From positions 2,604,001 through 2,668,000 of the forward strand of contig OZ245738.1 of assembly GCA_965227265.1 (NCBI GenBank): DNA of 64,000 bases, in the 5' to 3' direction. Each line of letters starts with the position of its first letter. Within the stretch, counting starts at the first letter, position 1. A program made the position numbers and the translations under genes. Of the stretch, positions 47,875-56,925 are shown piece by piece. A model generated the notes under the pieces. That model ran no database searches. It was not told where the DNA came from and was given only the letters and a program-made list of their open reading frames with translations. The DNA comes from UBA2336 sp965227265. GTDB lineage: Bacteria; Bacteroidota; Bacteroidia; Cytophagales; Cyclobacteriaceae.

Positions 47875-50085
47875 TTACTCCTTAGAATCGAAGCGGCTAA
47901 CTTTTACAATTCCTTCTACCTGCTGGAGCTTTTGAATTAGCTGTTCGAGATGGCGCGTATCATTCACATAGAGCATGATCTCGCCTTCAAATATGCCTGA
48001 ATCGGTATGGATTGACATAGAGCTCATGTTCACTTTAAGCTCATCCGAGATAATCTTTGAAATATCATTAATCAACCCAACGCGATCAGTTCCTTTGATT
48101 TTAACGCCTGTAAGAAATGCCACTTCGTGTTGAGAAGTCCATTTAGCCTTAACAACGCGATTTCCATGACTTGATAAAAGCTCAGCTGAATTCGGACAAT
48201 TTGTGCGGTGAATTTTGATGCCTTCATTTACCGTTACAAATCCAAAGACATCATCGCCCGGGATTGGAGTACAGCATTTAGCGAGCTTGTACTCCACCAC
48301 GTCCATATCTTCACCAATCAGAAGGATATCATCGTAGCGACCTTTAACTTTCTTGATCTCCTGTTCAATAAGCTTCGGATCAGAAAGATCAGGTTTGCTC
48401 TTAATTGCAGTTGACGGTTTATAATCCTGGAACTTCTTAATATCCGTTGGATTGATAAATCCTTTTCCAATTCTAAAATACAGATCAATGTGTGTTGGGG
48501 CATTGAAGAATTCCCGCATCTGCTCAAACACAGCTTGTGTTGGTTCGATCTTCATCTGCTTCAGCTTGCGCAGAATAATTTCTTTTCCGTCTTCAGCAGC
48601 TTTTTTCTTTTCTTCTTTTAATGCATCCTTGATTCTGCCTTTCGCTTTCGAGGTTACTACAAAACGTAACCAGTCTTCATGCGGTTTTTGTTTGGATGAT
48701 GTCAGGATTTCAATCTGATCACCATTCTTCATCACGTAGTTAATCGGAACAAGCTTGGTGTTAACTTTCGCACCAATACATTTTGATCCAACTTGTGTAT
48801 GAATATCAAATGCAAAGTCTAACGCAGTGGCACCATGCGGGAGTGTTTTCAATTCTCCTTTCGGAGTGAAGACGAAAACTTCTTCACTGAATAAGTTTCC
48901 CCGGAAATCATCCACAAAATCTAATGCAGAGTGATCGTTCTGCTCAAGTGTATCGCGAACTTTCGCCAGCCACTTTTCCAGGTTGGATTCATGCGAAGCT
49001 GCACTTTCTTTGTATTTCCAGTGTGCTGCATAGCCTTTCTCGGCAATATCATCCATTCTTCGGCTACGGATCTGAACCTCAACCCATTGACCATTTTTTG
49101 CCATTACGGTTGTATGCAAGGATTCATAACCATTTGCGCGTGGCGTGCTGATCCAGTCGCGCAAACGATCCGGGTTTGGTGTATAGAAATCCGTAACAAT
49201 GGAATACACCTGCCAGCAGATAGATTTTTCCATCTCTTGCGGAGTCTCCAGAATAATTCTGATCGCGAATAAATCGTACACTTCTTCAAACGGAATATTT
49301 TGCTTGCGCATTTTATTCCAGATGGAGTTAACAGATTTCGGACGGCCTTTTATTTCGTATTCAATTTTTAATTCATCCAGCTCTTCAACAATTGGTTGGG
49401 TGAATTGCTTGATAAATTTATTACGACTCGCTTTCGTTTCATCGATGTTACGCAAGGTTGAATCGTAGGCTTGTCGATCCGTAAAACGTAAGTATAAATC
49501 TTCAAGCTCACTTTTGATTGCATTTAATCCTAACCGGTGCGCAAGTGGTGCGTAAAGATAAATCGTTTCGGATGATACCTTCAATTGCTTGTTGCGCGGC
49601 ATGCTGTCGAGCGTGCGCATGTTATGTAATCTGTCTGCAAGCTTAATGAGAATCACACGAACATCATCCGAAAGCGTGAACAGCATTTTTCGAAAGTTCT
49701 CTGCTTGCTGCGATGTTCCATGTTCAAATACACCTCGAATCTTGGTAAGTCCATCAACAATAGAGGCGACTTTTTTTCCAAAGATCTTTTCGATGTTGCC
49801 AAGTTCCATGTCGGTATCTTCAACAACATCGTGTAACAAAGCTGCAATGATAGAAGTTGTTCCGAGGCCGATCTCTTCGACACAAATTTGAGCAACGGCC
49901 AGCGGATGGAAAATGTAGGGCTCACCTGATTTCCTGCGCATGTCTTTATGCGCTTCAAGCGAAATGGTAAAGGCCTGTTTGATCAACCGGGCGTCTCCGT
50001 CCTTCAGAATGGGTTTCGCTTTACGTAAAAGCTTGCGATACCGCCCAATTATCTCCCTTTTCTCCTGCTCAATATCAATGACCAT
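47875..50085 (-). CDS. bifunctional (p)ppGpp synthetase/hydrolase (RelA/SpoT family)
   Basis: 736 aa, full-length long RSH protein. Domains: HD hydrolase (about 40-180; HDVVEDTD for metal binding); RelA/SpoT synthetase (about 245-350; EVYDLFAIRIILE and NGYESLHTTV); TGS (about 390-450; VFTPKGELKTLPHGATALDFAF); zinc-finger/helical region (CCTPIPGDD, near 610); and a C-terminal ACT (about 660-735). Both catalytic domains look intact, so it probably makes and degrades the alarmone in the stringent response. It is monocistronic, with a 168-nt gap to the Fur gene holding a dispersed repeat. Confidence 0.96.
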   Translation of the reverse strand: MVIDIEQEKREIIGRYRKLLRKAKPILKDGDARLIKQAFTISLEAHKDMRRKSGEPYIFHPLAVAQICVEEIGLGTTSIIAALLHDVVEDTDMELGNIEKIFGKKVASIVDGLTKIRGVFEHGTSQQAENFRKMLFTLSDDVRVILIKLADRLHNMRTLDSMPRNKQLKVSSETIYLYAPLAHRLGLNAIKSELEDLYLRFTDRQAYDSTLRNIDETKASRNKFIKQFTQPIVEELDELKIEYEIKGRPKSVNSIWNKMRKQNIPFEEVYDLFAIRIILETPQEMEKSICWQVYSIVTDFYTPNPDRLRDWISTPRANGYESLHTTVMAKNGQWVEVQIRSRRMDDIAEKGYAAHWKYKESAASHESNLEKWLAKVRDTLEQNDHSALDFVDDFRGNLFSEEVFVFTPKGELKTLPHGATALDFAFDIHTQVGSKCIGAKVNTKLVPINYVMKNGDQIEILTSSKQKPHEDWLRFVVTSKAKGRIKDALKEEKKKAAEDGKEIILRKLKQMKIEPTQAVFEQMREFFNAPTHIDLYFRIGKGFINPTDIKKFQDYKPSTAIKSKPDLSDPKLIEQEIKKVKGRYDDILLIGEDMDVVEYKLAKCCTPIPGDDVFGFVTVNEGIKIHRTNCPNSAELLSSHGNRVVKAKWTSQHEVAFLTGVKIKGTDRVGLINDISKIISDELKVNMSSMSIHTDSGIFEGEIMLYVNDTRHLEQLIQKLQQVEGIVKVSRFDSKE

Positions 50086-50149
50086 TCTCTATAAACAGCT
50101 TTTCCGAGTTTTTCACTCCTTTATATTACCAACATTAAAAGGAAAAATC

Positions 50150-50183
50150 TTTATTCCTAAATTCAGAATAATGGATAAATTTG
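50150..50183 (+). promoter_or_regulatory. possible promoter of tRNA-Leu / tig
   Basis: TTTA (50150-50153), a 22-nt spacer and TAAATTTG (50176-50183) give a perfect -7 box and a near -33 box, about 70 nt before the tRNA-Leu gene. The region is divergent from the RelA/SpoT gene. A second TATATTTA at about 50226-50233 lies nearer the tRNA. Confidence 0.4.
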
Positions 50184-50250
50184 CGCTCCTTTTTAGCAAA
50201 CACCGCTGAAATATAACGATCAGCGTATATTTAGCAAAAAGGCATTATAC

Positions 50251-50331
50251 GCGGATGTGGCGTAATGGCAGCCGCGCCAGACTTAGGATCTGGTGCCGTA
50301 AGGCGTGGGGGTTCGAGTCCCTTCATCCGCA
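50251..50331 (+). tRNA. tRNA-Leu (TAG)
   Basis: 81 nt class II tRNA. The acceptor GCGGATG/CATCCGC, anticodon stem CCAGA-CTTAGGA-TCTGG with anticodon TAG, variable arm TGCCGTAAGGCGT and T arm GGGGG-TTCGAGT-CCCTT are present. Discriminator A; no encoded CCA. It lies 65 nt upstream of tig in the same direction. Confidence 0.97.
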
Positions 50332-50396
50332 CAACCTGAACCCTCGCTCCTATTTCGGTGTGAGGGTTCTTGATTTAAACACAAAACTGAATTGCT

Positions 50397-51746
50397 TTGG
50401 AAATTACACTCGACAAAAAGAACGGTACCGAAGGTTTGATCAAGATCAAAATCAAAGAGGCTGATTATCAACCCAAGTACGAAGAAAAGATTCGTGACGC
50501 TTCGCGTAAAGCGAACATCAAAGGATTTCGTGCAGGCAAAGTGCCGGCAGGCATGATCAAGAAGATGTTTGGGAAATCGATTTTGGTGGAAGAGATCAAC
50601 CACATGCTTTCGCACAAGCTGACCGATTATATTAAAGAAAATAATCTCCGCATTATTGGTGAGCCACTTCCGAACCATGAGAAGGCGAACACCATTAACT
50701 GGGATAATCAAAAGGATTTTGAGTTTGAATACCAGATCGGCATTGCGGAAGATTTCAAATATGATCTTTCAAGCAAAGTGAAGATCAAATCCTATCCAAT
50801 CGAGGTTGATGAAAAAGGAGTTAATGAAACAATCAGTGATTTAACAAAGCGTTTCGGCAAAGCCGAATATCCTGAAACCAGCGAAGCTACGGATAATCTT
50901 TTTGGTGGATTAACTCCAACTGAAGAAGATGGCTTTAAGAATGAAACAGCGGTAATCGACATCACAAAAGTTGTTAAGAAAGAACAATCCAAGTTTGTTG
51001 GCTTGAAGAAAGGTGAAGAAGTTTCTTTTGAGATCAACAAGATCTTTGATAAAGATTCAGATGTTGCCACGCTGTTGGATGTTTCTGAAGAGATCGCTAA
51101 AAAGGCGAAAGGAAAATACACGTTAAAGATCGAGAACATTAGTCGCGTTGAACCTTCTGCCATCAATCAGGAATTATTTGATCGTGTATTCGGAAAAGAT
51201 TCAGTAACAGATGAAGAGTCATTCAAAGCAAAAGTGAAGGAAACCGTTAGTCAGAATTATAAACGTGAGTCTGATTATTTCCTGGAACACAGTATTGAAG
51301 ATCATTTCATTAAGAACACCACGGTTAACCTTCCGGAAGACTTTTTGAAAAACTGGCTGAAAGCAACCAGCGATGGAAAAGTTACCGATGAAGTTCTTGC
51401 TAAAGAGTTTGACGCGTATACCCGCACATTAAAGTGGGATCTGATCAAGAACAAAATCGCTGAGGATAATAAAATCAATGTTGAGACAGATGAAGTGAAA
51501 GCCCGTGCAAAAGAAGTTATTCTTTCACAATTTGGCGGAGCTGCTTTCGCAGAACAACTCGGTGACAAGCTTGACGCGATTACTGACAACTACCTGTCAC
51601 ACGAGAATGGTCAGAATTTCATGCGCATTTACAACCAGCTTCGTAACGATAAGATTGTGAAGCACATCCGTGAAAATATTACGGTAGTCGACAAAGCTGT
51701 GAGCGTGGATGAATTCAAAAAAATCGTGCAGGAACACAAGCATTAA
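50397..51746 (+). CDS. tig: trigger factor chaperone
   Basis: 449 aa with TTG as start: an in-frame TGA lies at 50388 and no ATG occurs before the conserved N-terminus EITLDKK. The ribosome-binding signature KGFRAGKVP (about 41-50) docks on L23 at the tunnel exit. A weakly conserved PPIase-like middle and a helical C-terminal substrate-cradling domain (about 255-430) follow. Trigger factor chaperones nascent chains. It directly precedes clpP and clpX, the classical tig-clpP-clpX order, and ends at a strong terminator at 51781, so the genes may be partly uncoupled. Confidence 0.95.
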   Translation: MEITLDKKNGTEGLIKIKIKEADYQPKYEEKIRDASRKANIKGFRAGKVPAGMIKKMFGKSILVEEINHMLSHKLTDYIKENNLRIIGEPLPNHEKANTINWDNQKDFEFEYQIGIAEDFKYDLSSKVKIKSYPIEVDEKGVNETISDLTKRFGKAEYPETSEATDNLFGGLTPTEEDGFKNETAVIDITKVVKKEQSKFVGLKKGEEVSFEINKIFDKDSDVATLLDVSEEIAKKAKGKYTLKIENISRVEPSAINQELFDRVFGKDSVTDEESFKAKVKETVSQNYKRESDYFLEHSIEDHFIKNTTVNLPEDFLKNWLKATSDGKVTDEVLAKEFDAYTRTLKWDLIKNKIAEDNKINVETDEVKARAKEVILSQFGGAAFAEQLGDKLDAITDNYLSHENGQNFMRIYNQLRNDKIVKHIRENITVVDKAVSVDEFKKIVQEHKH

Positions 51747-51780
51747 AAGAAGTAAAATAAAATGGCCCTTCCGGCCGACT

Positions 51781-51815
51781 ATGGTTTTATCCTACCCGGG
51801 TAAAACCATTTTTAT
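51781..51815 (+). terminator. terminator after tig
   Basis: ATGGTTTTA / TAAAACCAT (9-bp perfect stem) around TCCTACCCGGG is followed by TTTTTATTT. It lies 35 nt after the tig stop and before the clpP gene. Confidence 0.85.
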
Positions 51816-51898
51816 TTAAAAAAGGTTATAGTATGGATTTACAGGAATTTACTAACCTTGTATATCAGAAATCATCGAAAAACACATAGAAACAGCAT

Positions 51899-52597
51899 AT
51901 GAACCAGAACAACGAATTCAGAAAATACGCAGTACACCACATGGGCATGAGCGGAAACTCGCTTGATGACTATAATAAAAAAATGAGCCAATATTCCGGC
52001 AATGTTACGGGCATGACTCCCAACATCGTTGAGGAACGCCAGATGCGCGCAACTGTGCTTGATGTGTTCTCACGCTTAATGGCCGACCGGATTATATTCT
52101 TCGGAACACCGGTTGATGATTATATAGCCAACGTCATTACCGCTCAGCTTTTGTTCCTTGAATCGGCCGATCCTAAAAAAGATATTATCATGTATGTAAA
52201 TAGTCCAGGTGGCTCAGTTCATGCCGGCCTCGGTATTTACGACACGATGCAATATGTTAGCCCGGATGTAGCAACCATCTGTACAGGCATGGCTGCATCG
52301 ATGGGGGCTGTGTTACTGGCTGCGGGAACTACTAAGAAAAGATCGGCACTTCCACATGCACGTGTAATGATTCACCAGCCATCTGCTGGCATGCAGGGAA
52401 CATCTGCCGATATGGAGATCAGCCTGAAGCAAACGATTGAATTGAGAAAAGACCTTTACACCATCCTTGCCAAACACACTGGTCAGACGTACGAAAAAAT
52501 CGACAAAGATTCAGATCGCGACTACTGGTTGCGTGCTGCCGATGCGAAGGAATACGGATTGATCGATGAGGTTTTAGACCGTAACAGCAAGAAGTAA
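51899..52597 (+). CDS. clpP: ATP-dependent Clp protease proteolytic subunit ClpP
   Basis: 232 aa. Catalytic Ser134 (GMAASMGAVLL) and His159 (HARVMIHQP) are intact, with the handle region GGSVHAGLGIYDTM present. The about 40-residue N-terminal extension before NIVEERQMRATV is longer than in E. coli and is common in Bacteroidota ClpP; the propeptide is removed on assembly. It forms the two-ring chamber degraded into by ClpX/ClpA. The gene lies downstream of the tig terminator and upstream of clpX. Confidence 0.96.
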   Translation: MNQNNEFRKYAVHHMGMSGNSLDDYNKKMSQYSGNVTGMTPNIVEERQMRATVLDVFSRLMADRIIFFGTPVDDYIANVITAQLLFLESADPKKDIIMYVNSPGGSVHAGLGIYDTMQYVSPDVATICTGMAASMGAVLLAAGTTKKRSALPHARVMIHQPSAGMQGTSADMEISLKQTIELRKDLYTILAKHTGQTYEKIDKDSDRDYWLRAADAKEYGLIDEVLDRNSKK

Positions 52598-52605
52598 TTA
52601 TTTGG

Positions 52606-52613
52606 TATATTTG
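52606..52613 (+). promoter_or_regulatory. possible -7 box of clpX
   Basis: TATATTTG, a perfect TAnnTTTG -7 box, lies 9 nt after the clpP stop and about 105 nt before clpX. There is no clear -33 box. If used, the clpX leader would contain the whole inverted repeat 52665-52704. Confidence 0.35.
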
Positions 52614-52664
52614 TATCTAACTCCGTGCATTTCAGCGCATTGGAACAGTTAGAATGTAGAAGGC

Positions 52665-52704
52665 AGTAGTTAGAATTTAGTAGTGCTACTAAATTCTAAC
52701 TACT
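52665..52704. repeat. 19-bp inverted repeat between clpP and clpX
   Basis: AGTAGTTAGAATTTAGTAG (52665-52683) and its exact complement (52686-52704) are separated by TG. It is A/T-rich, ends 15 nt before the clpX ATG, and is not followed by a T-run, so it does not look like a usual terminator. A related fragment, AGTTAGAATGTAG, precedes it at about 52648. Confidence 0.85.
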
Positions 52705-52719
52705 AAATACTAAGAGGAA

Positions 52720-53952
52720 ATGGCAGAAGTAACGTGTTCGTTTTGCGGAAGAAATAAGAAAGATGTTGACCTGATGATCTCGGGCATACACGCGCATATT
52801 TGCGATAAGTGTGTAACTCAGGCTACCCAAATCCTATCGGAAGAGAAGAAGAGTAAAACGGAAGCGGGTATTACGCCTAACTTTAAATTGGTGAAACCAC
52901 GCGAGATCAAGAAGTTTCTTGATGAATACGTGATTGGTCAGGACGAAGCCAAGAAAGTAATGTCGGTTGCCGTGTACAATCACTATAAGCGATTGATGCA
53001 GCGCAAGATCGATACAGATATTACAATCGAAAAATCAAATATTATCATGGTGGGCGAAACCGGTACGGGCAAAACGTACCTGGCACGCACACTTGCTAAG
53101 ATGCTTCAAGTTCCTTTCTGTATTGCCGATGCTACTGTGCTCACAGAGGCAGGTTATGTAGGAGAAGATGTTGAGAGTATTTTAACACGTTTATTACAAT
53201 CAGCAGATTATAATGTTGAAGCTGCAGAGCGGGGCATTGTTTACATTGATGAGATCGATAAGATCGCACGGAAATCAGATAATCCTTCTATTACCCGCGA
53301 TGTGAGTGGAGAAGGCGTTCAGCAAGCATTATTAAAATTACTCGAAGGAACAGCGGTTAACGTTCCACCACAAGGCGGTCGTAAACATCCTGATCAGAAG
53401 ATGATCACCGTAAATACTGAGAATATCTTGTTTATCTGCGGTGGCGCATTTGAAGGTCTTTCAAGAATCATCGGTAATCGCTTGAATACAAGACCATTAG
53501 GTTTTGCTTCAGCGTCAGGATTACATCCTTCTGATTTCGAAAAAGAGAATTTGATTCAGTTTGTGACTGCATTAGATCTTAAGACATTTGGATTGATTCC
53601 AGAATTAATTGGTCGATTACCGGTGGTTTCATTTCTGAATCCACTTGATAAAGTGGCGCTTAAGAAAATCCTGATCGAGCCTAAGAACGCGCTCGCCAAG
53701 CAATACAAAAAGCTTTTCGAAATCGAAGAGATTCAATTGGAGTTTAAAGATGGCGCCATTGATTTTATTGTTGAGAAAGCACTTGAATTTAAGCTGGGAG
53801 CTCGGGGCTTACGCGGAATTTGTGAGGCCATTATCAACGATGCGATGTTTGATCTTCCATCTGAAAAGGGTATTGATAAATTAGTCATTACGCGTGCTTA
53901 CGCGGAAGAGAAGTTTAACCGTTCGCAGTATAGTAAGCTGAAGGTGGCGTAG
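52720..53952 (+). CDS. clpX: ATP-dependent Clp protease ATP-binding subunit ClpX
   Basis: 410 aa. The N-terminal zinc-binding domain has C6, C9, C28 and C31 (CSFCG, CDKC). The AAA+ module has Walker A GETGTGKT (112-119), Walker B IVYIDEIDK, sensor-like RLPVVSFLNPLD and the pore/RKH-like loops; the C-terminal small domain ends GARGLRGICEAI. The unfoldase feeds substrates to ClpP. It may also have its own promoter (TATATTTG at 52606), with the inverted repeat 52665-52704 just ahead. AGGAA lies before the ATG. It ends 30 nt from the convergent lpxB. Confidence 0.97.
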   Translation: MAEVTCSFCGRNKKDVDLMISGIHAHICDKCVTQATQILSEEKKSKTEAGITPNFKLVKPREIKKFLDEYVIGQDEAKKVMSVAVYNHYKRLMQRKIDTDITIEKSNIIMVGETGTGKTYLARTLAKMLQVPFCIADATVLTEAGYVGEDVESILTRLLQSADYNVEAAERGIVYIDEIDKIARKSDNPSITRDVSGEGVQQALLKLLEGTAVNVPPQGGRKHPDQKMITVNTENILFICGGAFEGLSRIIGNRLNTRPLGFASASGLHPSDFEKENLIQFVTALDLKTFGLIPELIGRLPVVSFLNPLDKVALKKILIEPKNALAKQYKKLFEIEEIQLEFKDGAIDFIVEKALEFKLGARGLRGICEAIINDAMFDLPSEKGIDKLVITRAYAEEKFNRSQYSKLKVA

Positions 53953-53972
53953 GCTTCGACTTCGCTAAGCCT
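53951..53972. repeat. third CTTCGACTTCGCT palindrome, after clpX
   Basis: AGGCTT and AAGCCT arms (53951-53956, 53967-53972) surround CGACTTCGCT. It lies at the end of clpX and the convergent lpxB end, where it may act as a weak bidirectional terminator. Confidence 0.7.
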
Positions 53973-53982
53973 GACACCTCCT

Positions 53983-55095
53983 CTAATCTTTCAAATATTG
54001 CAGCATTAATCGCGCTGTGTTTTCTGATGCAGAACCTGTATCGAGAATTTTTATGATTGTGTCGTAATCTTTCAGAATTCCGTTTCTATAATCCGTATTG
54101 TTTAGAATCTGCGAAAGTTCTTGAGAAACTTTTTCCGGAGACGCGTTATTCTGAATCATTTCTTTTACTGCTTCTTTATCGGCAATCAGGTTTACCAACG
54201 AGATATAAGGAACTTTAATGATCATGCGGGCAATGCAGTACGTGATCGTGCTTGTTTTATAAACCACGATCTGAGGAACTCTGAATAAAGCCGTTTCTAA
54301 TGTAGCCGTTCCAGAAGTTACAATCGCTGCATCAGCTATGGATAGTAAATCATACGCTGCATCCGTAACAAATTTTACATTAGCCAACTGTTTGAGTTCT
54401 GCATACATAACCTTATCCAGATTATTGACTGCAGCTACCACAAATTGAATATCTGGAAACTTTGCTGCAACACCTGCCATAAGCGGTATGATGCCTTTAA
54501 GTTCCTGCTTTCTGCTTCCGGGAAGCATGGCTACAATTGAATTTTGCTTTTCGAGCTGATGCTGTTCGATAAAGTTTGGGTTTGTTTGATGCGCTTTGAT
54601 TGCGTCAAGCACCGGGTTGCCAACGTAGTCAACGTTCCATTCAAACTTCTTGAAGAAACCTTTTTCAAATGGCAGGATTACAAACATCCGGTCAACATTG
54701 GCTTTCAGTTTTGTTGCCCGGCTTTGATTCCAAGCCCAAACTTTTGGCGAGATGTACCAAAATACTTTAACCCCATTTTGCTTCGCGAACTTTGCAATCC
54801 GCATATTGAAGCCAGCATAATCAACGAGGACAATCACATCTGGTTTATACTGAAGAATATCAGCCTTGCATTGCTTTATCTTTTTAGAGATCGTGCTCAG
54901 GTTTGCTACAACTTCAGCAAAACCCATGAAAGCAAGCTCACGATAATGAACTACTTCTTCCATGCCTGCTTCACGCATATAATCACCGCCAAATCCTCTG
55001 AAGGTAGCGATAGGCTCACGTAGCTTGAGTTGCCTGATCAGATTGCCCCCATGCAGGTCGCCTGAGCGTTCACCGGCTATTAAATAGAATTTCAT
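53983..55095 (-). CDS. lpxB: lipid-A-disaccharide synthase
   Basis: 370 aa glycosyltransferase family 19. Start MKFYLIAGERSGDLHG (the G-E-x-S-G-D motif), FRGFGGDYMREAGME, ISPKVWAWNQSRATKLK, LPFEKGFF, VGNPVLDAI, MLPGSRKQEL and VTSGTATLETAL are all family hallmarks. It condenses UDP-2,3-diacylglucosamine with lipid X to make the lipid A disaccharide, at the inner face of the inner membrane. It is of normal length. It is followed upstream, 22 nt away, by the PTPS-family gene on the same strand. Confidence 0.96.
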   Translation of the reverse strand: MKFYLIAGERSGDLHGGNLIRQLKLREPIATFRGFGGDYMREAGMEEVVHYRELAFMGFAEVVANLSTISKKIKQCKADILQYKPDVIVLVDYAGFNMRIAKFAKQNGVKVFWYISPKVWAWNQSRATKLKANVDRMFVILPFEKGFFKKFEWNVDYVGNPVLDAIKAHQTNPNFIEQHQLEKQNSIVAMLPGSRKQELKGIIPLMAGVAAKFPDIQFVVAAVNNLDKVMYAELKQLANVKFVTDAAYDLLSIADAAIVTSGTATLETALFRVPQIVVYKTSTITYCIARMIIKVPYISLVNLIADKEAVKEMIQNNASPEKVSQELSQILNNTDYRNGILKDYDTIIKILDTGSASENTARLMLQYLKD

Positions 55096-55117
55096 TCAAT
55101 GCGAAGATGGCAGTTCT

Positions 55118-55540
55118 TTATTGCTCTCCAAAATATTCCACGTAGTTCCGCGGTGTTTCGTAGAGACGAAGGCTGTGCAGCTTACCGCGACTTGTAATAG
55201 AGGGAAGATGCTTTTCGAGAATTTTCCAGATTTCGACAATCAGGTTTTCACAACTGGCCATTTTGCCTATCATAAATTCCACATCGAGATTGATGTTTTT
55301 ATGATCCAGCTTATCTGTTACTTCATTGCGAATAAGTGTGCTCAACTTTTTCATGTCAACTACGAATCCTGTTTCGGGATCAGGAATTCCTTTGACGGTT
55401 ACGATGAGATCGAAGTTATGGCCGTGCCAATTTTCATTAGCACACGGGCCAAACACCGCTCTGTTCTTGTCTTCCGACCAATCGGGATTGTAGAGCTTAT
55501 GCGCTGCGTTAAAATGCTCTTTGCGGGAAATGTAAAGCAT
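55118..55540 (-). CDS. 6-pyruvoyl-tetrahydropterin synthase / QueD family enzyme
   Basis: 140 aa, one T-fold domain. Zinc ligands are His14 (FNAAHKL) and the HGH of CANENWHGHN; the catalytic Cys lies five residues before that HGH, and DHKN and the C-terminal YETP give the other catalytic groups. The C-x5-HGH spacing and RNEVTDKLDHKNINLDVEF resemble eukaryotic PTPS more than E. coli QueD (C-x3-HGH, from memory). Either the pterin or the queuosine/7-deazaguanine pathway could use it. It sits just upstream of lpxB; no queC/queE is adjacent. Confidence 0.88.
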   Translation of the reverse strand: MLYISRKEHFNAAHKLYNPDWSEDKNRAVFGPCANENWHGHNFDLIVTVKGIPDPETGFVVDMKKLSTLIRNEVTDKLDHKNINLDVEFMIGKMASCENLIVEIWKILEKHLPSITSRGKLHSLRLYETPRNYVEYFGEQ

Positions 55541-55569
55541 GTCCCAAAATTACTACTTATCCCCGTGTT

Positions 55570-56280
55570 TTAAACACTCAGGCTATTGAGGTAAGAGATC
55601 ACAGCAACGAGGTCATTTTCCTTCTTCAGCGATAAGTTATTCTCTTTAACGTAATCAAGAATTTTCTGCTCATACTCAGAAAAGGAATCTGCGAATTGCT
55701 TTTTGTTTAAGCTGATTTCAACCAGGTTCATATCCTTCATTACAAAGTATACAACTTTCCGAGTGTAATAATCATCCTGATCGCCCATATCCAATGCAGA
55801 AACATATTTACCCTGAACCAGCTTAACTTCTGTTCTTGAGTAAAGCGTATAACTTCCAGTGTGAAGTTCTCTCAGGAAACCCAGAAACTTGGGTCCACTG
55901 GTATTGTTGAGGGTTGATGCATTTACATATTTTTCAGTTTGCAGAGTCAATTGATTAAAAATCGTAAAACTCTGAACAAATTTATGCTCTGCCACTTTCC
56001 GAACACCATCGATAAGAATTTCAAATATGTTCGATTGTAAATTATAGCGAATAGATTTATCGGCCAATTTGGAACCATTAATAAAATTGAGCGTTCCAGA
56101 AAACCACTGCTCATATAAATATGTATTTCCTTTAATCTCTTTTGTATCCGCAGTCGTTTCGCGTATAAATCCCAACGCTAATGGATTTGTATCCATGCTT
56201 TTAGACTGAGTTCCCAATACATTTTGACCATACAGATTTCCGACAACCAATAGAACCAACAACGTCACATAAACTTTCAT
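55570..56280 (-). CDS. secreted protein of unknown function, paralogous to 5636-6373
   Basis: 236 aa with a signal peptide (about 1-19, ending NLYGQ). Beta-rich, with no known motif. It shares its pattern with the 245-aa protein at 5636-6373: TYLYEQWFSGTLNFINGSK against PYFLSPQWKKGFIEYDGQR, then Y-N-L-Q-S-N against Y-D-V-L-N-D, a shared GF-x(4)-L-x(4)-x-LY segment, and a helical C-terminus with a Lys-rich K-L-x-x-NLS-like end. I infer one divergent uncharacterised family. It lies 12 nt after the next lipoprotein gene, and they are likely one operon. Confidence 0.72.
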   Translation of the reverse strand: MKVYVTLLVLLVVGNLYGQNVLGTQSKSMDTNPLALGFIRETTADTKEIKGNTYLYEQWFSGTLNFINGSKLADKSIRYNLQSNIFEILIDGVRKVAEHKFVQSFTIFNQLTLQTEKYVNASTLNNTSGPKFLGFLRELHTGSYTLYSRTEVKLVQGKYVSALDMGDQDDYYTRKVVYFVMKDMNLVEISLNKKQFADSFSEYEQKILDYVKENNLSLKKENDLVAVISYLNSLSV

Positions 56281-56292
56281 ATAAACTTTTTT

Positions 56293-56796
56293 TTAATGAT
56301 AATAGATTAGTAGTGAAAAATGACGAGCCTCTATATGATTACCCTTCTCCTCGCTTTTAATTCTAACGCCCAGCAACACTTCTTTATTGGGGAAACCATA
56401 CTGTATATCTCCTGAACGAATGGAGTGAAGCTCATACCTGATTCTGGAGAATAATGAAGATCCTTCAATATGCATATCATCTGTCAGGTTATATATATCA
56501 ACTACGCATCGTACGCTCTCTCGCTCGCTCCTTAAGGAGGCCTTAAAGATAATTGAATCAATATTCTGATACTTACTTATTTCAAAAGAAAATTTTGAAG
56601 TCGCGGTCTGATCCAGCAGCTTCCATTCATTAGAAGTTCCGGTAAAATCCCCGTCAAATTCCAGGTCAATAACCAAGGGGTCATTAAAAGCTGCAGGGGG
56701 AGGTTGGACTTGAGGTAAATCTGCACAACCTACACAGGTAACTATCATATAAATGACAATAACTCTCTTCCTTAAAAACAAAGAAAAATTACGCAT
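56293..56796 (-). CDS. small lipoprotein of unknown function
   Basis: 167 aa from ATG 56796; a GTG one codon upstream is the alternative. A long basic-hydrophobic leader ends CVGC (lipobox Cys at about 23), followed by ADLPQV and a Pro-rich linker (QPPPAA). The rest is a single beta-rich domain with regularly alternating residues (FDGDFTGTSNEWKLL, SIIFKASLRSERE, VLLGVRIKSE), Ig-like in outline. I do not recognise a family. It lies immediately upstream of the 236-aa secreted protein gene. Confidence 0.68.
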   Translation of the reverse strand: MRNFSLFLRKRVIVIYMIVTCVGCADLPQVQPPPAAFNDPLVIDLEFDGDFTGTSNEWKLLDQTATSKFSFEISKYQNIDSIIFKASLRSERESVRCVVDIYNLTDDMHIEGSSLFSRIRYELHSIRSGDIQYGFPNKEVLLGVRIKSEEKGNHIEARHFSLLIYYH

Positions 56797-56925
56797 CACG
56801 CTGGTATGTTATACTTAACTATCACACTCTCCATCAGCACAGCCTTTACTACTGTACTTAACCTCTCACATCTTGCAAACACAACACGTTTCAAACAACG
56901 CAGGATCACTTCATAAACGAAAAAA

